A stretch of DNA of 44,286 nucleotides, taken from positions 1-44,286 of the forward strand of contig JBBRQV010000007.1 of the NCBI GenBank assembly GCA_038225955.1. Reading direction: 5' to 3'. Below, in pieces: positions 1-9,511 of the stretch; positions within the stretch are counted from its first letter, which is position 1, and every line of letters begins with the position of its first letter. The position numbers and the translations under genes are program-made. The notes under the pieces were generated by a model. That model made no database searches, was not told where the DNA came from, and worked only from the letters and a program-made list of their open reading frames with translations. The stretch comes from JAFDZO01 sp038225955 (GTDB taxonomy: Bacteria; Bacteroidota; Ignavibacteria; Tepidaquicellales; Tepidaquicellaceae).

Positions 1-1241
1 GGATTATATTCAGATAATAACTTTCTTAAGAGCCATACTCTTGTAAGAGTTTCGCTTGTCATAAGAAGTTCTTCTTTTCTTGTTCCCGATTTATTCAAAT
101 CGATTGCAGGGAATACTCTTCTATCGGATAGTCTTCTATCCAATACAATTTCCATATTTCCTGTTCCTTTGAATTCTTCAAAAATTACTTCGTCCATTCT
201 GCTTCCTGTTTCTATCAAAGCAGTAGCAATAATTGTTAAGCTGCCGCCTTCATCAATATTTCTTGCAGCTCCGAAGAATCTTTTTGGCTTATGTAATGCG
301 TTTGCATCCACACCGCCGGATAATATTTTTCCGCTATGCGGAATAACTGTATTGTGAGCTCTTGCAAGACGGGTAATACTATCAAGAAGTATTACAACAT
401 CTTTCTTGGCTTCAATTAATCTTTTTGCTTTTTGCAGAACGATTTCAGAAACCTGTACGTGTCTTTCTGGTGGTTCGTCGAAAGTTGAGCTAATTACTTC
501 AGCATTAACGTGGCGCTCCATATCCGTAACTTCTTCAGGTCTTTCATCTATAAGTAATACTATTAAGTGAACTTCAGGATGGTTCTTTGTAATACTGTTT
601 GCAATTGTTTGAAGCAAAATTGTTTTACCGCTTTTAGGCGGGGAAACAATAAGACCTCTTTGTCCTTTTCCTATAGGAGTGAACAAATCCATGATTCTCA
701 TTCCATATTCACCGGGAGCAGTTTCAAGGCTTAATTTTTCGTTCGGGTATAAAGGTGTAAGGTTATCGAATAATATTCTGTCTCTTATTGTATCAGGGCT
801 TTCGAAGTTTACTGCTTCTACTTTTAGAAGAGCAAAAAATCTTTCGCCTTCTTTAGGAGGACGAACCTGACCGCTGACAGTATCACCTGTTCTGAGTAAA
901 AACTTTTTTATTTGTGAAGGGGAAACATAAATATCGTCCGGTGAAGGAAGATAATTATAGTCCACTGAGCGTAAAAATCCGTAGCCGTCAGGAAGTACTT
1001 CAAGTACCCCTACTGCATAAGCAAATCCGTCATTCTTGGTCTGTGCCTCGATAATCTTAAAAATCAGTTCCTGTTTTTTGAGGTCGTTGAAACCTGCCAC
1101 GCCTAAGCCCTTGGCGATCTCGATAAGTTCAGCGACTTTTTTTGATTTTAAATCGGTTACGTTTTTTGAATTTATATCAGGCGAAATACCATTTGAAGAA
1201 GGTGCCGTCTTGTTTCGTGTATCTGTTGTTCTCGAATCCAT
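1..1241 (-). CDS. rho: Transcription termination factor Rho, C-terminus cut by window edge
   Basis: Hexameric RNA helicase that ends transcription of untranslated RNA in the cytoplasm. I read 413 residues from the ATG at 1241; the last roughly 30 residues of the family lie outside the window. Order: a short charged leader, a Rho N-terminal helical domain (about 27-70), a cold-shock-like RNA-binding domain (about 78-146, with DGYGFLR), then the RecA-type ATPase. The Walker A loop is PPKSGKT at 201-207 (E. coli has PPKAGKT), Walker B is VVILLDS at 282-288, and the GAARNIDEGG segment is at 325-334. The leader is short, without the long N-terminal insert seen in many Bacteroidota Rho proteins. 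A 6-bp hairpin (1258-1272) sits just upstream of the start in its leader. Identification is secure. Confidence 0.97.
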   Translation of the reverse strand, partial: MDSRTTDTRNKTAPSSNGISPDINSKNVTDLKSKKVAELIEIAKGLGVAGFNDLKKQELIFKIIEAQTKNDGFAYAVGVLEVLPDGYGFLRSVDYNYLPSPDDIYVSPSQIKKFLLRTGDTVSGQVRPPKEGERFFALLKVEAVNFESPDTIRDRILFDNLTPLYPNEKLSLETAPGEYGMRIMDLFTPIGKGQRGLIVSPPKSGKTILLQTIANSITKNHPEVHLIVLLIDERPEEVTDMERHVNAEVISSTFDEPPERHVQVSEIVLQKAKRLIEAKKDVVILLDSITRLARAHNTVIPHSGKILSGGVDANALHKPKRFFGAARNIDEGGSLTIIATALIETGSRMDEVIFEEFKGTGNMEIVLDRRLSDRRVFPAIDLNKSGTRKEELLMTSETLTRVWLLRKLLSEYN

Positions 1242-1580
1242 TGGTTAGTTTGAAAAAATCCTATTGTAGGATAAAATGAGTGGTATATTAATTTATGAAT
1301 TTTTTATAAAATTGGTTTTTATTGGGCGATTAACAAATCTTAAATTTATAAAGTAAGAAAGTAAAGCAGATGAGTTAATTGATTGTTACCTAAAAGTATC
1401 TGAAAACCTTAATAATTTCAAGGGATAAATTACTCAAAGCCAATATTTTTTAAAATTGTAGTTTTTGCATGTGAAGGTATAAATTATGTAATTACCTAAC
1501 AATTTTCTTCTATTTCTTCTATCTTTTATTATACTCTTCTATTATTTGTAACCCCAAGGCTAAATTTAAAGTTTGAAATT
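1242..1580. other. Divergent intergenic region between rho and the ClC gene
   Basis: No reading frame is supported here. It must hold the promoters of rho (leftward) and of the ClC/DUF389 pair (rightward). A short perfect hairpin (ATCCTA-TTG-TAGGAT, 1258-1272) lies in the rho leader. The stretch 1501-1555 is pyrimidine-rich on the + strand (repeated TTCTTCTAT-like words). I found no clean TAnnTTTG box on either strand, so I do not place promoters. Confidence 0.6.
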
Positions 1581-2945
1581 ATGCGAAAAAAAATTGCTGA
1601 GGAAACGACTATATTCCTTTCCGTTATAAAATGGGTATTCATTTCTACATTTACCGGCGCGATAGTCGGCGTATTTACATCATTTTTCCTAAAGCTGCTA
1701 CAATGGAGTATAACGGAAATGCAGACAGTCCCCTATTACTTTTTATTTATCCCGCTCGCTTTCCTTTTCAGTTATGTATTTATAAAAAAACTTGCTCCCG
1801 ATGCAATGGGACACGGCACAGAAAAAGTTATCGAAGCAATCCATAAGAATAATGGAAAAATAAAAGTAATGGTCGTTCCTGTAAAAATTGTGGCAACAAT
1901 TGTTACCCTTGCTGTTGGCGGTTCTGCCGGTAAAGAAGGCCCTTGCGCACAAATAGGCGCCGGAATTTCTTCATTCCTTGCAGACTTATTCCGCTTCGAT
2001 GACATAGATAGAAAAAAAATTGTCGTCTGCGGTATCAGCGCGGGCTTTGCATCTGTATTCGGAACACCTATAGCCGGAGCAATTTTCGGAGTGGAAGTTT
2101 TAGTCGTAGGCAGCTTACTTTATGAAGTATTGCTTCCATCTTTCGTATCGGGCATTATGGCTTATCAGGTTTCAGCAAAACTGGGAATCACATATTTTTA
2201 TCATCCCATTAGCTTTGTTCCCGTATTCAGTGAATCGTTTTTTTTAATTGTTGCGATTGCCGGAATATTTTTCGGTCTTTGCTCTTTTCTCTTTATAGAA
2301 ATTTTAAATCTATTTGAAGGTTTTTCTCATAAGTGGAAAGTAAAAAAAGAAATTCAAACAATTGCAGGAGGTATAGTTGTAGTTCTTCTTGCATTAATTT
2401 TTTCAACAAAGTACTTAGGGCTTGGGCTTGAATCCATAGAGGATTTGCTTCAGGGGAAAAACATAGAGTGGTATGCTTTTATTGTAAAAATGGTTATCAC
2501 CAGTGTTACTCTCGGTTACGGCGGAAGCGGAGGAATTATTACTCCGATATTTTTCATAGGTGTATCAGCCGGAAACTTATTTGCAAAAATTTGGGGACTT
2601 GACCCTGCGACTTTCTCTGCTATAGGAATGGTTTCGCTTTTAGCCGGAGCGGCTAATACTCCGATAGCGGCTAGTATTATGTCAATTGAACTTTTTGGAC
2701 CAAAGATTGCGCCTTATGCTGCGGTATCATGCGTAATAAGTTTTTTAATGACGGGACATAGAAGCGTTTATCCGTCACAGTTTATTATGTCATCAAAAGT
2801 TGCATCGATACACGTTCACTCAGATGAAGAAATTGAAAATATTGAGTATAGCATAAGACCGCGAAAAGGAATGAGGACTGTATATATGCATGTAAAAAAC
2901 AGATTCTCTCCAAAGGTTAAAGAAGAGAGAAATGATGAAGAGTAA
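1581..2945 (+). CDS. ClC-family chloride channel/transporter
   Basis: Integral inner-membrane protein of the ClC anion family, 454 residues with no C-terminal CBS domains. The motifs are visible: GSAGKEGP (114-121) carries the gating glutamate E119; FGTPIAGAIFGVEV (160-173) is the helix that lines the proton path; and GYGGSGGIITP is in the later selectivity region. Aligned by eye to E. coli ClC-ec1, the internal proton glutamate E203 falls on V173, while the preceding E202 is kept as E172. The usual GSGIP segment reads GHGTE at 77-81, and the Tyr445 region is not conserved. Loss of E203 is typical of passive channels, so channel behaviour is possible, but that is inference. It is followed after 20 bp by a DUF389 gene, probably co-transcribed. 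Confidence 0.9.
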   Translation: MRKKIAEETTIFLSVIKWVFISTFTGAIVGVFTSFFLKLLQWSITEMQTVPYYFLFIPLAFLFSYVFIKKLAPDAMGHGTEKVIEAIHKNNGKIKVMVVPVKIVATIVTLAVGGSAGKEGPCAQIGAGISSFLADLFRFDDIDRKKIVVCGISAGFASVFGTPIAGAIFGVEVLVVGSLLYEVLLPSFVSGIMAYQVSAKLGITYFYHPISFVPVFSESFFLIVAIAGIFFGLCSFLFIEILNLFEGFSHKWKVKKEIQTIAGGIVVVLLALIFSTKYLGLGLESIEDLLQGKNIEWYAFIVKMVITSVTLGYGGSGGIITPIFFIGVSAGNLFAKIWGLDPATFSAIGMVSLLAGAANTPIAASIMSIELFGPKIAPYAAVSCVISFLMTGHRSVYPSQFIMSSKVASIHVHSDEEIENIEYSIRPRKGMRTVYMHVKNRFSPKVKEERNDEE

Positions 2946-2965
2946 AATAGATTACAAAAAAATAA

Positions 2966-4267
2966 ATGAAAAATATTTTTGATTATTTTAAACTCGGTTA
3001 CGAGAAAGAAGAATATCAAACTGTTATTGAAAGCATAGAGAGGGGTGTAATATTCAGAGGCACAAACTTATGGATACTTGTATTCGCAATATTTATTGCT
3101 TCGTTAGGACTTAATGTAAATTCAACTGCCGTTATCATTGGCGCTATGCTTATCTCACCTTTGATGGGTCCTATAATGGGCTTAGGATTAGGGACGGCGA
3201 TAAACGACTTGGCACTGGTTCGTAAAGCTCTCAGTAATTATTTTTTTGCTGCCGTTGTCGGACTGATTGCTTCAACAATATATTTCGCTGTATCACCACT
3301 CAATGATGCTCACTCGGAAATTCTGGCACGAACAACTCCCACAATTTATGACGTATTGATTGCTTTATTCGGCGGACTTGCAGGCATATTAGCAACTTCA
3401 ACAAAACAAAAAGGAAATGTAATTCCCGGTGTTGCTATAGCAACTGCATTAATGCCGCCGCTTTGCACTGCAGGGTATGGTATTGCAACTTTTCAGTTCA
3501 GTTATTCCTTCGGCGCATTATATCTTTTTCTTATTAATACTGTATTCATTGCCTTAGCTACTTTTGTTACTGTAAGATTTTTAAAGTTTCCCTATAAGCA
3601 TCTCCCTAATGAAAAAGATGATAGAAGATCAAAGCGAATAATTTATGCTATCGTTATTATTACCGTTCTGCCAAGTATTTATTTCGGATATGATATTGTA
3701 CGTAACGATAAATTCACAAAGAATGCAGAGAGATTTATAGAGGCTGAAGCAAATTTCCCAGGTGATTATCTTCTTAAAAAAACCATAGACCCTGAAATAA
3801 AATCTATTGAACTTATTTTTGGCGGTACTGAAATTAAGAAAGAAGATATTATTAAACTGAAGGAAAAGCTGAAAAATTTTGAGCTTGAAGATGCAAACCT
3901 GGAAATAAAACAAGGCTTCGCATACCTGAAAGAAAATAAAAAACTTAATCAGCCAAATCCTTTAAACTCTGTACTTGCTGAGAAAGAAAAAGAATTGCAA
4001 ATTTTTTCATTAAGGCAGGATAGCATCCGCAATGATTCGCTTAATTTTATTCAACTTGTAAAAGAAGCCAAGATAATAAATCCTGATTTAAAAAATATTT
4101 CAACCTCACCGATATTTTCCGCTGATAATTATTCTAAGTCCGATTCAATTATGGTTGCTTATATGCAGTTTACAAAAATCCCTTCTAAAAGCGAAAAAGA
4201 AAAACTACAAAGCTGGCTGGAAATAAAACTGAACAAAAAAATTCTGCCAGTTTTTGAAAGCAAGTAA
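2966..4267 (+). CDS. DUF389 (TIGR00341-type) membrane protein
   Basis: 433 residues. The N-terminal two thirds hold several hydrophobic helices and the family signature around residues 52-75 (NSTAVIIGAMLISPLMGPI, then MGLGLG). This matches the DUF389 family, whose biochemical role is not established. After the last membrane segment (about residue 240) comes a charged C-terminal region of about 190 residues, rich in Lys and Glu, with VIIGAM-type signature absent, probably soluble. The ATG lies 20 bp after the ClC stop and no strong ribosome binding site is seen. Pairing with a ClC suggests a role in ion or envelope homeostasis, but this is inference. Confidence 0.85.
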   Translation: MKNIFDYFKLGYEKEEYQTVIESIERGVIFRGTNLWILVFAIFIASLGLNVNSTAVIIGAMLISPLMGPIMGLGLGTAINDLALVRKALSNYFFAAVVGLIASTIYFAVSPLNDAHSEILARTTPTIYDVLIALFGGLAGILATSTKQKGNVIPGVAIATALMPPLCTAGYGIATFQFSYSFGALYLFLINTVFIALATFVTVRFLKFPYKHLPNEKDDRRSKRIIYAIVIITVLPSIYFGYDIVRNDKFTKNAERFIEAEANFPGDYLLKKTIDPEIKSIELIFGGTEIKKEDIIKLKEKLKNFELEDANLEIKQGFAYLKENKKLNQPNPLNSVLAEKEKELQIFSLRQDSIRNDSLNFIQLVKEAKIINPDLKNISTSPIFSADNYSKSDSIMVAYMQFTKIPSKSEKEKLQSWLEIKLNKKILPVFESK

Positions 4268-4279
4268 AAACTTAAGTGG

Positions 4280-5476
4280 TTAAACTAAATCAATTTTTTT
4301 AAATTTCATCAGCCCAAAGTAAACCGCAACAAAAAGTGCTCCGATTGATGAAACCGCAAAGGTTATTCCGGGAGAAAAATTGCTCCATAAAAATCCTGCC
4401 AAAGCGCTTGCCAGCATCGTAAATATGCTGCTGAAAGAAAGAAAAAATCCCAGAGCAGTACCGGTTTGATTATTGGGGACCAGATTTGTTATCCAGGCTT
4501 TTGAAATACCTTCACTTGCTGCAGCAAAAACTCCGTAGATAATAAAAGCTATTACAATTAATACGAAACTTAGCTCCAAAGACATCATAGAATAAACTAC
4601 TGTAAATAATATCAGCCCCATTATAAAAACTTTTTTCATACCCAACTTATCTGCTAAAATTCCTACAGGATAGGCAGTAATAGCATAAATAAAATTATAA
4701 AAAATATATGCTCCGATAACATAAACATCACTATAGCCCATCGATTTTATTCTCAAGAGTAAGAAAATATCGGAGCTATTCATCAAAGCAAAAAATAAAA
4801 ATCCGACAACTATTTTTTTATATTCTTCTGAAGAGTTTTTCCAGTATTTGAGAAAGGATAAGAAATTATATCCGGCTTTCTCTATAGGTTTCCCTGAAGC
4901 AGGAGCAATCTTCTTTTCTTTTATTAAAAAAGTCAGTAGCAATCCTATCATGCCCGGAATAAAGGCAATGAAGAACATTGTTTTATAATCATCGGGATTA
5001 TAATAGAGATATACTAATGCAAAAATGGGACCGACAAAAGCTCCGGTAGTATCCATTCCCCTGTGAAGCCCGAATACTTTTCCTTTGTTTTCTTTAGTAG
5101 TTTCACCTGAGAGCATCGCATCACGTGCCGAAGTCCTTAAGCCTTTGCCGAATCTATCGAGTGTACGCGCAAAAAAAATCCATACAGGGTAAATAAACAA
5201 AGCAAACATCGGCTTTGTAATTGCGCTTAAGAAATATCCGCTTTGAATGAAGATTAATCTTTTCCCGGAGGCATCTGATAGCTTACCGAAATATCCCTTG
5301 CTAAGTCCGCTTGTAACATCTGCAAGACCTTCAAGCATTCCTATAAGAAAAACAGAGAAGCCGATATTTTTTAAATAAACGGGAAGGATGGGATACAGCA
5401 TTTCACTGGCTATATCATTGAACAAACTGATAAAGCAAAGTATCCATACCGTACGTGTGAAAATTTTGGAAGCCAA
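4280..5476 (-). CDS. Major facilitator superfamily transporter
   Basis: 398 residues with about 12 hydrophobic segments. The N-terminal half has the MFS loop-2 type signature (GYFGKLSDASGKR, about 61-73) and a second conserved stretch (ARTLDRFGKGLRTSARDAM). This pattern resembles the MJ1317-like MFS group of unknown substrate. The start is TTG at 5476, directly after an in-frame TAA; no ATG lies in frame upstream, and the first residues fit a normal MFS N-terminus. It converges on the DUF389 gene with 12 bp between the stops. The substrate cannot be told from the sequence. Confidence 0.85.
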   Translation of the reverse strand: MASKIFTRTVWILCFISLFNDIASEMLYPILPVYLKNIGFSVFLIGMLEGLADVTSGLSKGYFGKLSDASGKRLIFIQSGYFLSAITKPMFALFIYPVWIFFARTLDRFGKGLRTSARDAMLSGETTKENKGKVFGLHRGMDTTGAFVGPIFALVYLYYNPDDYKTMFFIAFIPGMIGLLLTFLIKEKKIAPASGKPIEKAGYNFLSFLKYWKNSSEEYKKIVVGFLFFALMNSSDIFLLLRIKSMGYSDVYVIGAYIFYNFIYAITAYPVGILADKLGMKKVFIMGLILFTVVYSMMSLELSFVLIVIAFIIYGVFAAASEGISKAWITNLVPNNQTGTALGFFLSFSSIFTMLASALAGFLWSNFSPGITFAVSSIGALFVAVYFGLMKFKKIDLV

Positions 5477-5530
5477 TTAATTTAGTTTAATAAAAGTACT
5501 AAAGGCTTACCAAATTTGTAATGTAGATTT

Positions 5531-5659
5531 TTAGCTGGTAAAAAGTAGTACGTAAATCAAGAAGGCAATAGCCACTCCCACTATAATTTTCTCTTTTAGA
5601 AATCTTGGTTGAATATAATCCTTTTTACCGTAATTGTATTGTTGTAAATCTATTTTCAT
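5531..5659 (-). CDS. Small single-pass membrane protein, 42 aa
   Basis: Reads MKIDLQQYNYGKKDY, then a basic stretch and a C-terminal hydrophobic helix (about residues 25-41) ending TS. The reading frame extends upstream to 5737, but that part runs through the terminator hairpin of the next gene, so I chose the internal ATG at 5659. The layout (charged N-terminus and one C-terminal helix) is that of a tail-anchored small protein. It lies between the MFS gene and a secreted-protein gene. It has no recognisable family; it could also be a chance frame. Confidence 0.5.
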   Translation of the reverse strand: MKIDLQQYNYGKKDYIQPRFLKEKIIVGVAIAFLIYVLLFTS

Positions 5660-5689
5660 TTTGAAATTAATTTGGGATAAATTTAAAAC

Positions 5690-5726
5690 AAAAAATAAAA
5701 ACAGCGGGCGAAAACCAATCGCCCGC
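5690..5726 (-). terminator. Intrinsic terminator after the T9SS-sorted protein gene
   Basis: On the minus strand, perfect 7-bp GC arms (GCGGGCG at 5704-5710 against CGCCCGC at 5720-5726) around a 9-nt loop are followed by a T-rich tract (complement of AAAATAAAAAC, 5693-5703). It starts 23 bp past the stop of the gene ending at 5749. Confidence 0.85.
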
Positions 5727-5748
5727 CATTTATTCATTAACTGATTTT

Positions 5749-6960
5749 TTACTTAACCAAAACCATTTTCTTTGAAACAGATTCTTTTTCCGTTTGTATG
5801 CGGTATATGTATAATCCGCTCGCAAATCCGGCAGCATTAAAATCTACAGTGTAATATCCTGCAGTTTTTAATTCACCATTTATCAGAGTTGAGATTTGTC
5901 TGCCTGTTATATCATAGACATTCAAAACAACCTTTGAATCTAAAGGAAGAGCAAAGTTTATTTTTGTAGTCGGGTTGAACGGATTAGGATAATTCTGGCT
6001 CAACTCAAACTTTGTAGGCACACCAACTTCAACTTCATTTTGCAGGTCGTAATATTTATAATTTCCGTTGAAGTCAGTTTGCTTTAATCTGTATTTATAT
6101 TTTGCTGTAGTAAGATTTCTATCTTCAAAAGTATAGTTTACAGGATTTGCAGATGTTCCTGCTCCATTAATAAATTTAACTTCGCCCCATGTTAATTGTG
6201 CGTCAGATTTCGCTCTCTCAATTGTGAATCCTTTATTGTTCTGCTCAGTCGCCGTAGTCCAGCTTAAGTTTACATTATTTCTATCTACTCCGGCAACGAA
6301 CGAAGCTAACTCAACAGGTAAAGGACTTGTATTGGAAGTTTGCGAATCGTCTGTTAAAAGATTCACTGCTGCAAAATTTGTTGCATTGGCAGAAGGACAG
6401 TTTCTTGGATTATCAAATTTTCCCGCAGTTAAAAATCCTGACGCTGCATTATCAATTGTAATCTGAGCAGAAGCATTTGGATTCAAGACGAGCCATTTTA
6501 GCTGGGCAATTTCTCTATATCCGTTCGTTACAACAAATCCACTATCGGCATCGCCTGCGCCAGTTAGCTCAGCAGGTGTATTCCATCCGTTTGAATTTAT
6601 AGCTGTTGAAAGTGCAAGCGGTGATATTACATAAGCACTATCCGCAACTACGGCAGTTTTTTGTCTTATTGAAGATGAATATCCGTCGGCAACTGTAGGT
6701 CCCGTAAATACTACGCACTGACCAATTGCAGAAAGACTTCTTATATTTAAAAAGCTTGCTGCCGACCAACGAACCCTTATAGTTCCTTGATTGATCGTAA
6801 AATCTGAGCCGCCAGCTCCTGTCCATCGCACCTGAAGGGAGATTTTCAGTGTGTCAGGACCTTGTTTCAATACTACTGTTCTGTATTGAACATTAAACTG
6901 ACTATAAGCATTACTGCACAAAAGAAGAAGTAAGCTTAGAAGTACTAATGTTTTTTTCAT
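5749..6960 (-). CDS. Secreted protein with type IX (Por) C-terminal sorting domain
   Basis: 403 residues. It has a signal peptide (MKKTLVLLSLLLLLCSNAYSQ, cleavage after A18 or S20). The N-terminal region (about 22-205) is beta-rich and somewhat cohesin-like. A segment starting PLPVELASF (about 213) with WTTATEQNNKGF is the Ig/FN3-like block often placed before sorting domains. The last 80 residues (324-403) are a type A T9SS sorting domain: YPNPFNPTT, then YDITGRQI, then SGLYIYRI, ending KKMVLVK. The product should therefore be exported by Sec and moved over the outer membrane by the type IX system. It is the only protein in the window with this complete signal; its three neighbours end in dockerin-like repeats instead. 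Function is unknown. Confidence 0.9.
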   Translation of the reverse strand: MKKTLVLLSLLLLLCSNAYSQFNVQYRTVVLKQGPDTLKISLQVRWTGAGGSDFTINQGTIRVRWSAASFLNIRSLSAIGQCVVFTGPTVADGYSSSIRQKTAVVADSAYVISPLALSTAINSNGWNTPAELTGAGDADSGFVVTNGYREIAQLKWLVLNPNASAQITIDNAASGFLTAGKFDNPRNCPSANATNFAAVNLLTDDSQTSNTSPLPVELASFVAGVDRNNVNLSWTTATEQNNKGFTIERAKSDAQLTWGEVKFINGAGTSANPVNYTFEDRNLTTAKYKYRLKQTDFNGNYKYYDLQNEVEVGVPTKFELSQNYPNPFNPTTKINFALPLDSKVVLNVYDITGRQISTLINGELKTAGYYTVDFNAAGFASGLYIYRIQTEKESVSKKMVLVK

Positions 6961-7051
6961 AAGATTAATTTGTTATTTATATTTTTAATCTTAATCCTTA
7001 TCGAGGATTAATGTTATTTAATATTTGTTTAAAAAAAATTCAAAAGAAAAT

Positions 7052-9511
7052 CTAAGGATGATTAGACTGATGTCCGAATCCTGTATTAAAAATTGTAAAA
7101 TCATTTCCGTTAACAGTTCCGTCTCCATTTAAATCTGATCCTAAGTATCCGCTTTGACCATACTGCTGATTGAAGACTGTAAAATCATTTCCATTGATAG
7201 CACCGTCCTGATTTATATCTCCGCTGTACATACACCATCTGCCGCCGGTGAAAATCAAATCAGTACCGTACACACTATTTGGCCCCGATAAAATGGAGAA
7301 ACTAGATGTAGTTCCCTGTGAAAAACTTATTGGAAGCTTACTCCATACTGCAAGTGAATTGCGATGCCTGTACTCAACATAGTAATTACCGTTCAATGCA
7401 TTTGCCAGATATGTATTGCAAAAGCCGAATTGGTTTATATAACCCAATGCAGAATCTATTATAAGATAAGGTGCCGATGACTGATGTAAATACATTCTGA
7501 CTGTATCCAGGGGTTCGTTAGAGCCTGTCCAGTATCCGCTTTCATTAGCAACTGAGCTCAGCGTCATAAGATTCGGTTTTGATGCCATACTGTTAAGCTG
7601 AATACCCCACGCATAGACCTTTCCTGTATCTCCACTGGCGTTATCATTCACTCTTAGTTTCCAATCACCTCTTGCATTTTTATTTAAGAGAGAAGCATTC
7701 ATACTTGTGAATGGTTTTATCTGAGGTAAAAAGGATGTAAATCTGTCATCTATAATTGAAGAATCTGCCTGGTCGTTAAAAATTGTAATATACTGTCCCC
7801 GTTTCATTGTATTATTCTTAACCATTTCAATAGAATCACCGCTCGGAGCAATAAGATAAACAGTTAAATCTTTTTCGTAAGTATGGTTTAATGCTAAATA
7901 CAAATTCACATCGGTCAGGTTCAGATAGTAAGGGATATTTAAAGTATCGTATTTAGAGGAGCCTATTGTTCCTGATGCCGGAATTCTAAAAAGATCATTT
8001 GAAAGATACCATCCCGTAGGAAAATTAAAATTATCACCTTTAATTAATGGTGAGATAGGGAAACTTCTTGTGCTTGGATTGTAATGCGAAGAAAAATCTG
8101 CGGCATTTCTTAAAAAAAGTTTTGGAGTTGTTCCGTTATTATTCTCTCCGCCTCCATCAAAATTATAACAGGCAGCATCAAAAGCTGAAGGTCTGTCACC
8201 CAAATCCATTGATTTGTACAAGAAATCATTTATCTGGGATTGTGACTTTACATATCCTGCAATTCTTACTTCATCTATATATCCCTGAAAAAAATAATCT
8301 GAAAATGATTGACCTATATAGAGAGAATCAGTACTGCTGACAATATTACCGAGTGAATTTGTACCCGTGCCGGCTGTATCTCCATTTACATAATATTTGT
8401 AGCTTCCATTAGAGGCGTTATATGAAAATGCAACATGAGTCCATTGACCTGCAGGAGCAACGGCGCTATTTCCTGATGGAAAATTTATATTGTTATTAAT
8501 AGAAGCATAAACTGAATTTCCTCCTCCAAGATATAAGCGATAGTTGGCGTTTGCTAATCCTTTACAAAAAATTGTGCCTATATCTGAAAACGCGCCGGAG
8601 TAAGTTCTCTCCGGGTAAATCCATGCTTCCATTGTTATTGCCGTTGACGGACTTACATTTGAATTGTTTGGTCCTGCCAGATAATCGGGCGAGCCGTTCA
8701 AGTGTATACTTTGATTTGGAACAACAGTAACCGATGGCTTTGACCCTAAATCGTAAGCGGTAACTCCGTTATTTTTTACTGTATGAGCATACCTTGACCT
8801 ATCCGTTACTAAAAAAGGAGTACCTGAATTATCTACATCCTGAAACGTAATATCTAAAATGCATTTATAATAATTAGTATTACTGCTGCCCAATATAGTA
8901 AATGTGTTGCGATAATTATTTGAAACATCACTAGGGAAAAAATGACCAAGCCACATACGAACATCATCGATGTAACCTGTCATAGCACCTTGCCCCCCAC
9001 CCCCATAGCTTCCGATATTTAAAGAGTCAGTAACGTTTCCTAAGGTTCCGCCGTTATAAATCTGCCAGTCTCTTGCAACAACAACACCATCAACATAAAG
9101 TTCTCTTGTCTTTGCGTAGTTATTACCCTGAATAATTGTATCTCTTAAAATTGCTGCCAGATGATACCATCTGTTCAGATTTAGTGAGGGACCTGTAAGA
9201 TCAGGCGTACTCCCAACTCCATTATCAGTTCTCAAATAAACATGTCCGAAGGTATATGCAATCTGATAGTTTTGATACTTATCAAAAAATTCGATATAAG
9301 AATTATTAGATGAACCCATATTGACCCACATTTCAAACATACATTCATCAACGTTAGTAATTTCTGCATAGTTTGGAATAGATAGATATGTATTAGAGGT
9401 AGATGTAAACTTGCCTGCCTGATTCCATGTCATCTGAGCAAATGTTATATTGCTTGAAAACAATAAACTGCATAGGGAGAAAAGAAAGTATTTTGTAATT
9501 CTATTTATCAT
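7052..9511 (-). CDS. Secreted LamG/P-domain protein with C-terminal dockerin-like module
   Basis: 819 residues. It has a signal peptide ending NITFAQ. Two concanavalin-A-like LamG domains follow (about 35-210 and 270-440; each has the MEMWV/MEAWIYP type start and a YIDDVRM or YIDEVRI ending). A proprotein-convertase P-domain-like region (about 490-645) has LYLALNHTYEKDLTVYLIAP and ARGDWKLRVND. A roughly 105-residue beta-rich segment comes next (APYLIIDS, YRHRNSLAVW). The last 58 residues hold two dockerin-type calcium loops (DINQDGAINGND and DLNGDGTVNGND), ending GFGHQSNHP. LamG and P-domains usually bind glycans or stabilise exoproteins; no catalytic domain is seen. The C-terminal module is shared with the genes ending at 9886 and 17875. 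Confidence 0.9.
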   Translation of the reverse strand: MINRITKYFLFSLCSLLFSSNITFAQMTWNQAGKFTSTSNTYLSIPNYAEITNVDECMFEMWVNMGSSNNSYIEFFDKYQNYQIAYTFGHVYLRTDNGVGSTPDLTGPSLNLNRWYHLAAILRDTIIQGNNYAKTRELYVDGVVVARDWQIYNGGTLGNVTDSLNIGSYGGGGQGAMTGYIDDVRMWLGHFFPSDVSNNYRNTFTILGSSNTNYYKCILDITFQDVDNSGTPFLVTDRSRYAHTVKNNGVTAYDLGSKPSVTVVPNQSIHLNGSPDYLAGPNNSNVSPSTAITMEAWIYPERTYSGAFSDIGTIFCKGLANANYRLYLGGGNSVYASINNNINFPSGNSAVAPAGQWTHVAFSYNASNGSYKYYVNGDTAGTGTNSLGNIVSSTDSLYIGQSFSDYFFQGYIDEVRIAGYVKSQSQINDFLYKSMDLGDRPSAFDAACYNFDGGGENNNGTTPKLFLRNAADFSSHYNPSTRSFPISPLIKGDNFNFPTGWYLSNDLFRIPASGTIGSSKYDTLNIPYYLNLTDVNLYLALNHTYEKDLTVYLIAPSGDSIEMVKNNTMKRGQYITIFNDQADSSIIDDRFTSFLPQIKPFTSMNASLLNKNARGDWKLRVNDNASGDTGKVYAWGIQLNSMASKPNLMTLSSVANESGYWTGSNEPLDTVRMYLHQSSAPYLIIDSALGYINQFGFCNTYLANALNGNYYVEYRHRNSLAVWSKLPISFSQGTTSSFSILSGPNSVYGTDLIFTGGRWCMYSGDINQDGAINGNDFTVFNQQYGQSGYLGSDLNGDGTVNGNDFTIFNTGFGHQSNHP

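Noticed and set aside
6991..7011. Hairpin TTAATCC/GGATTAA as terminator of the LamG gene
   Set aside because: 7-bp AT-rich stem without a following T-tract on the minus strand.
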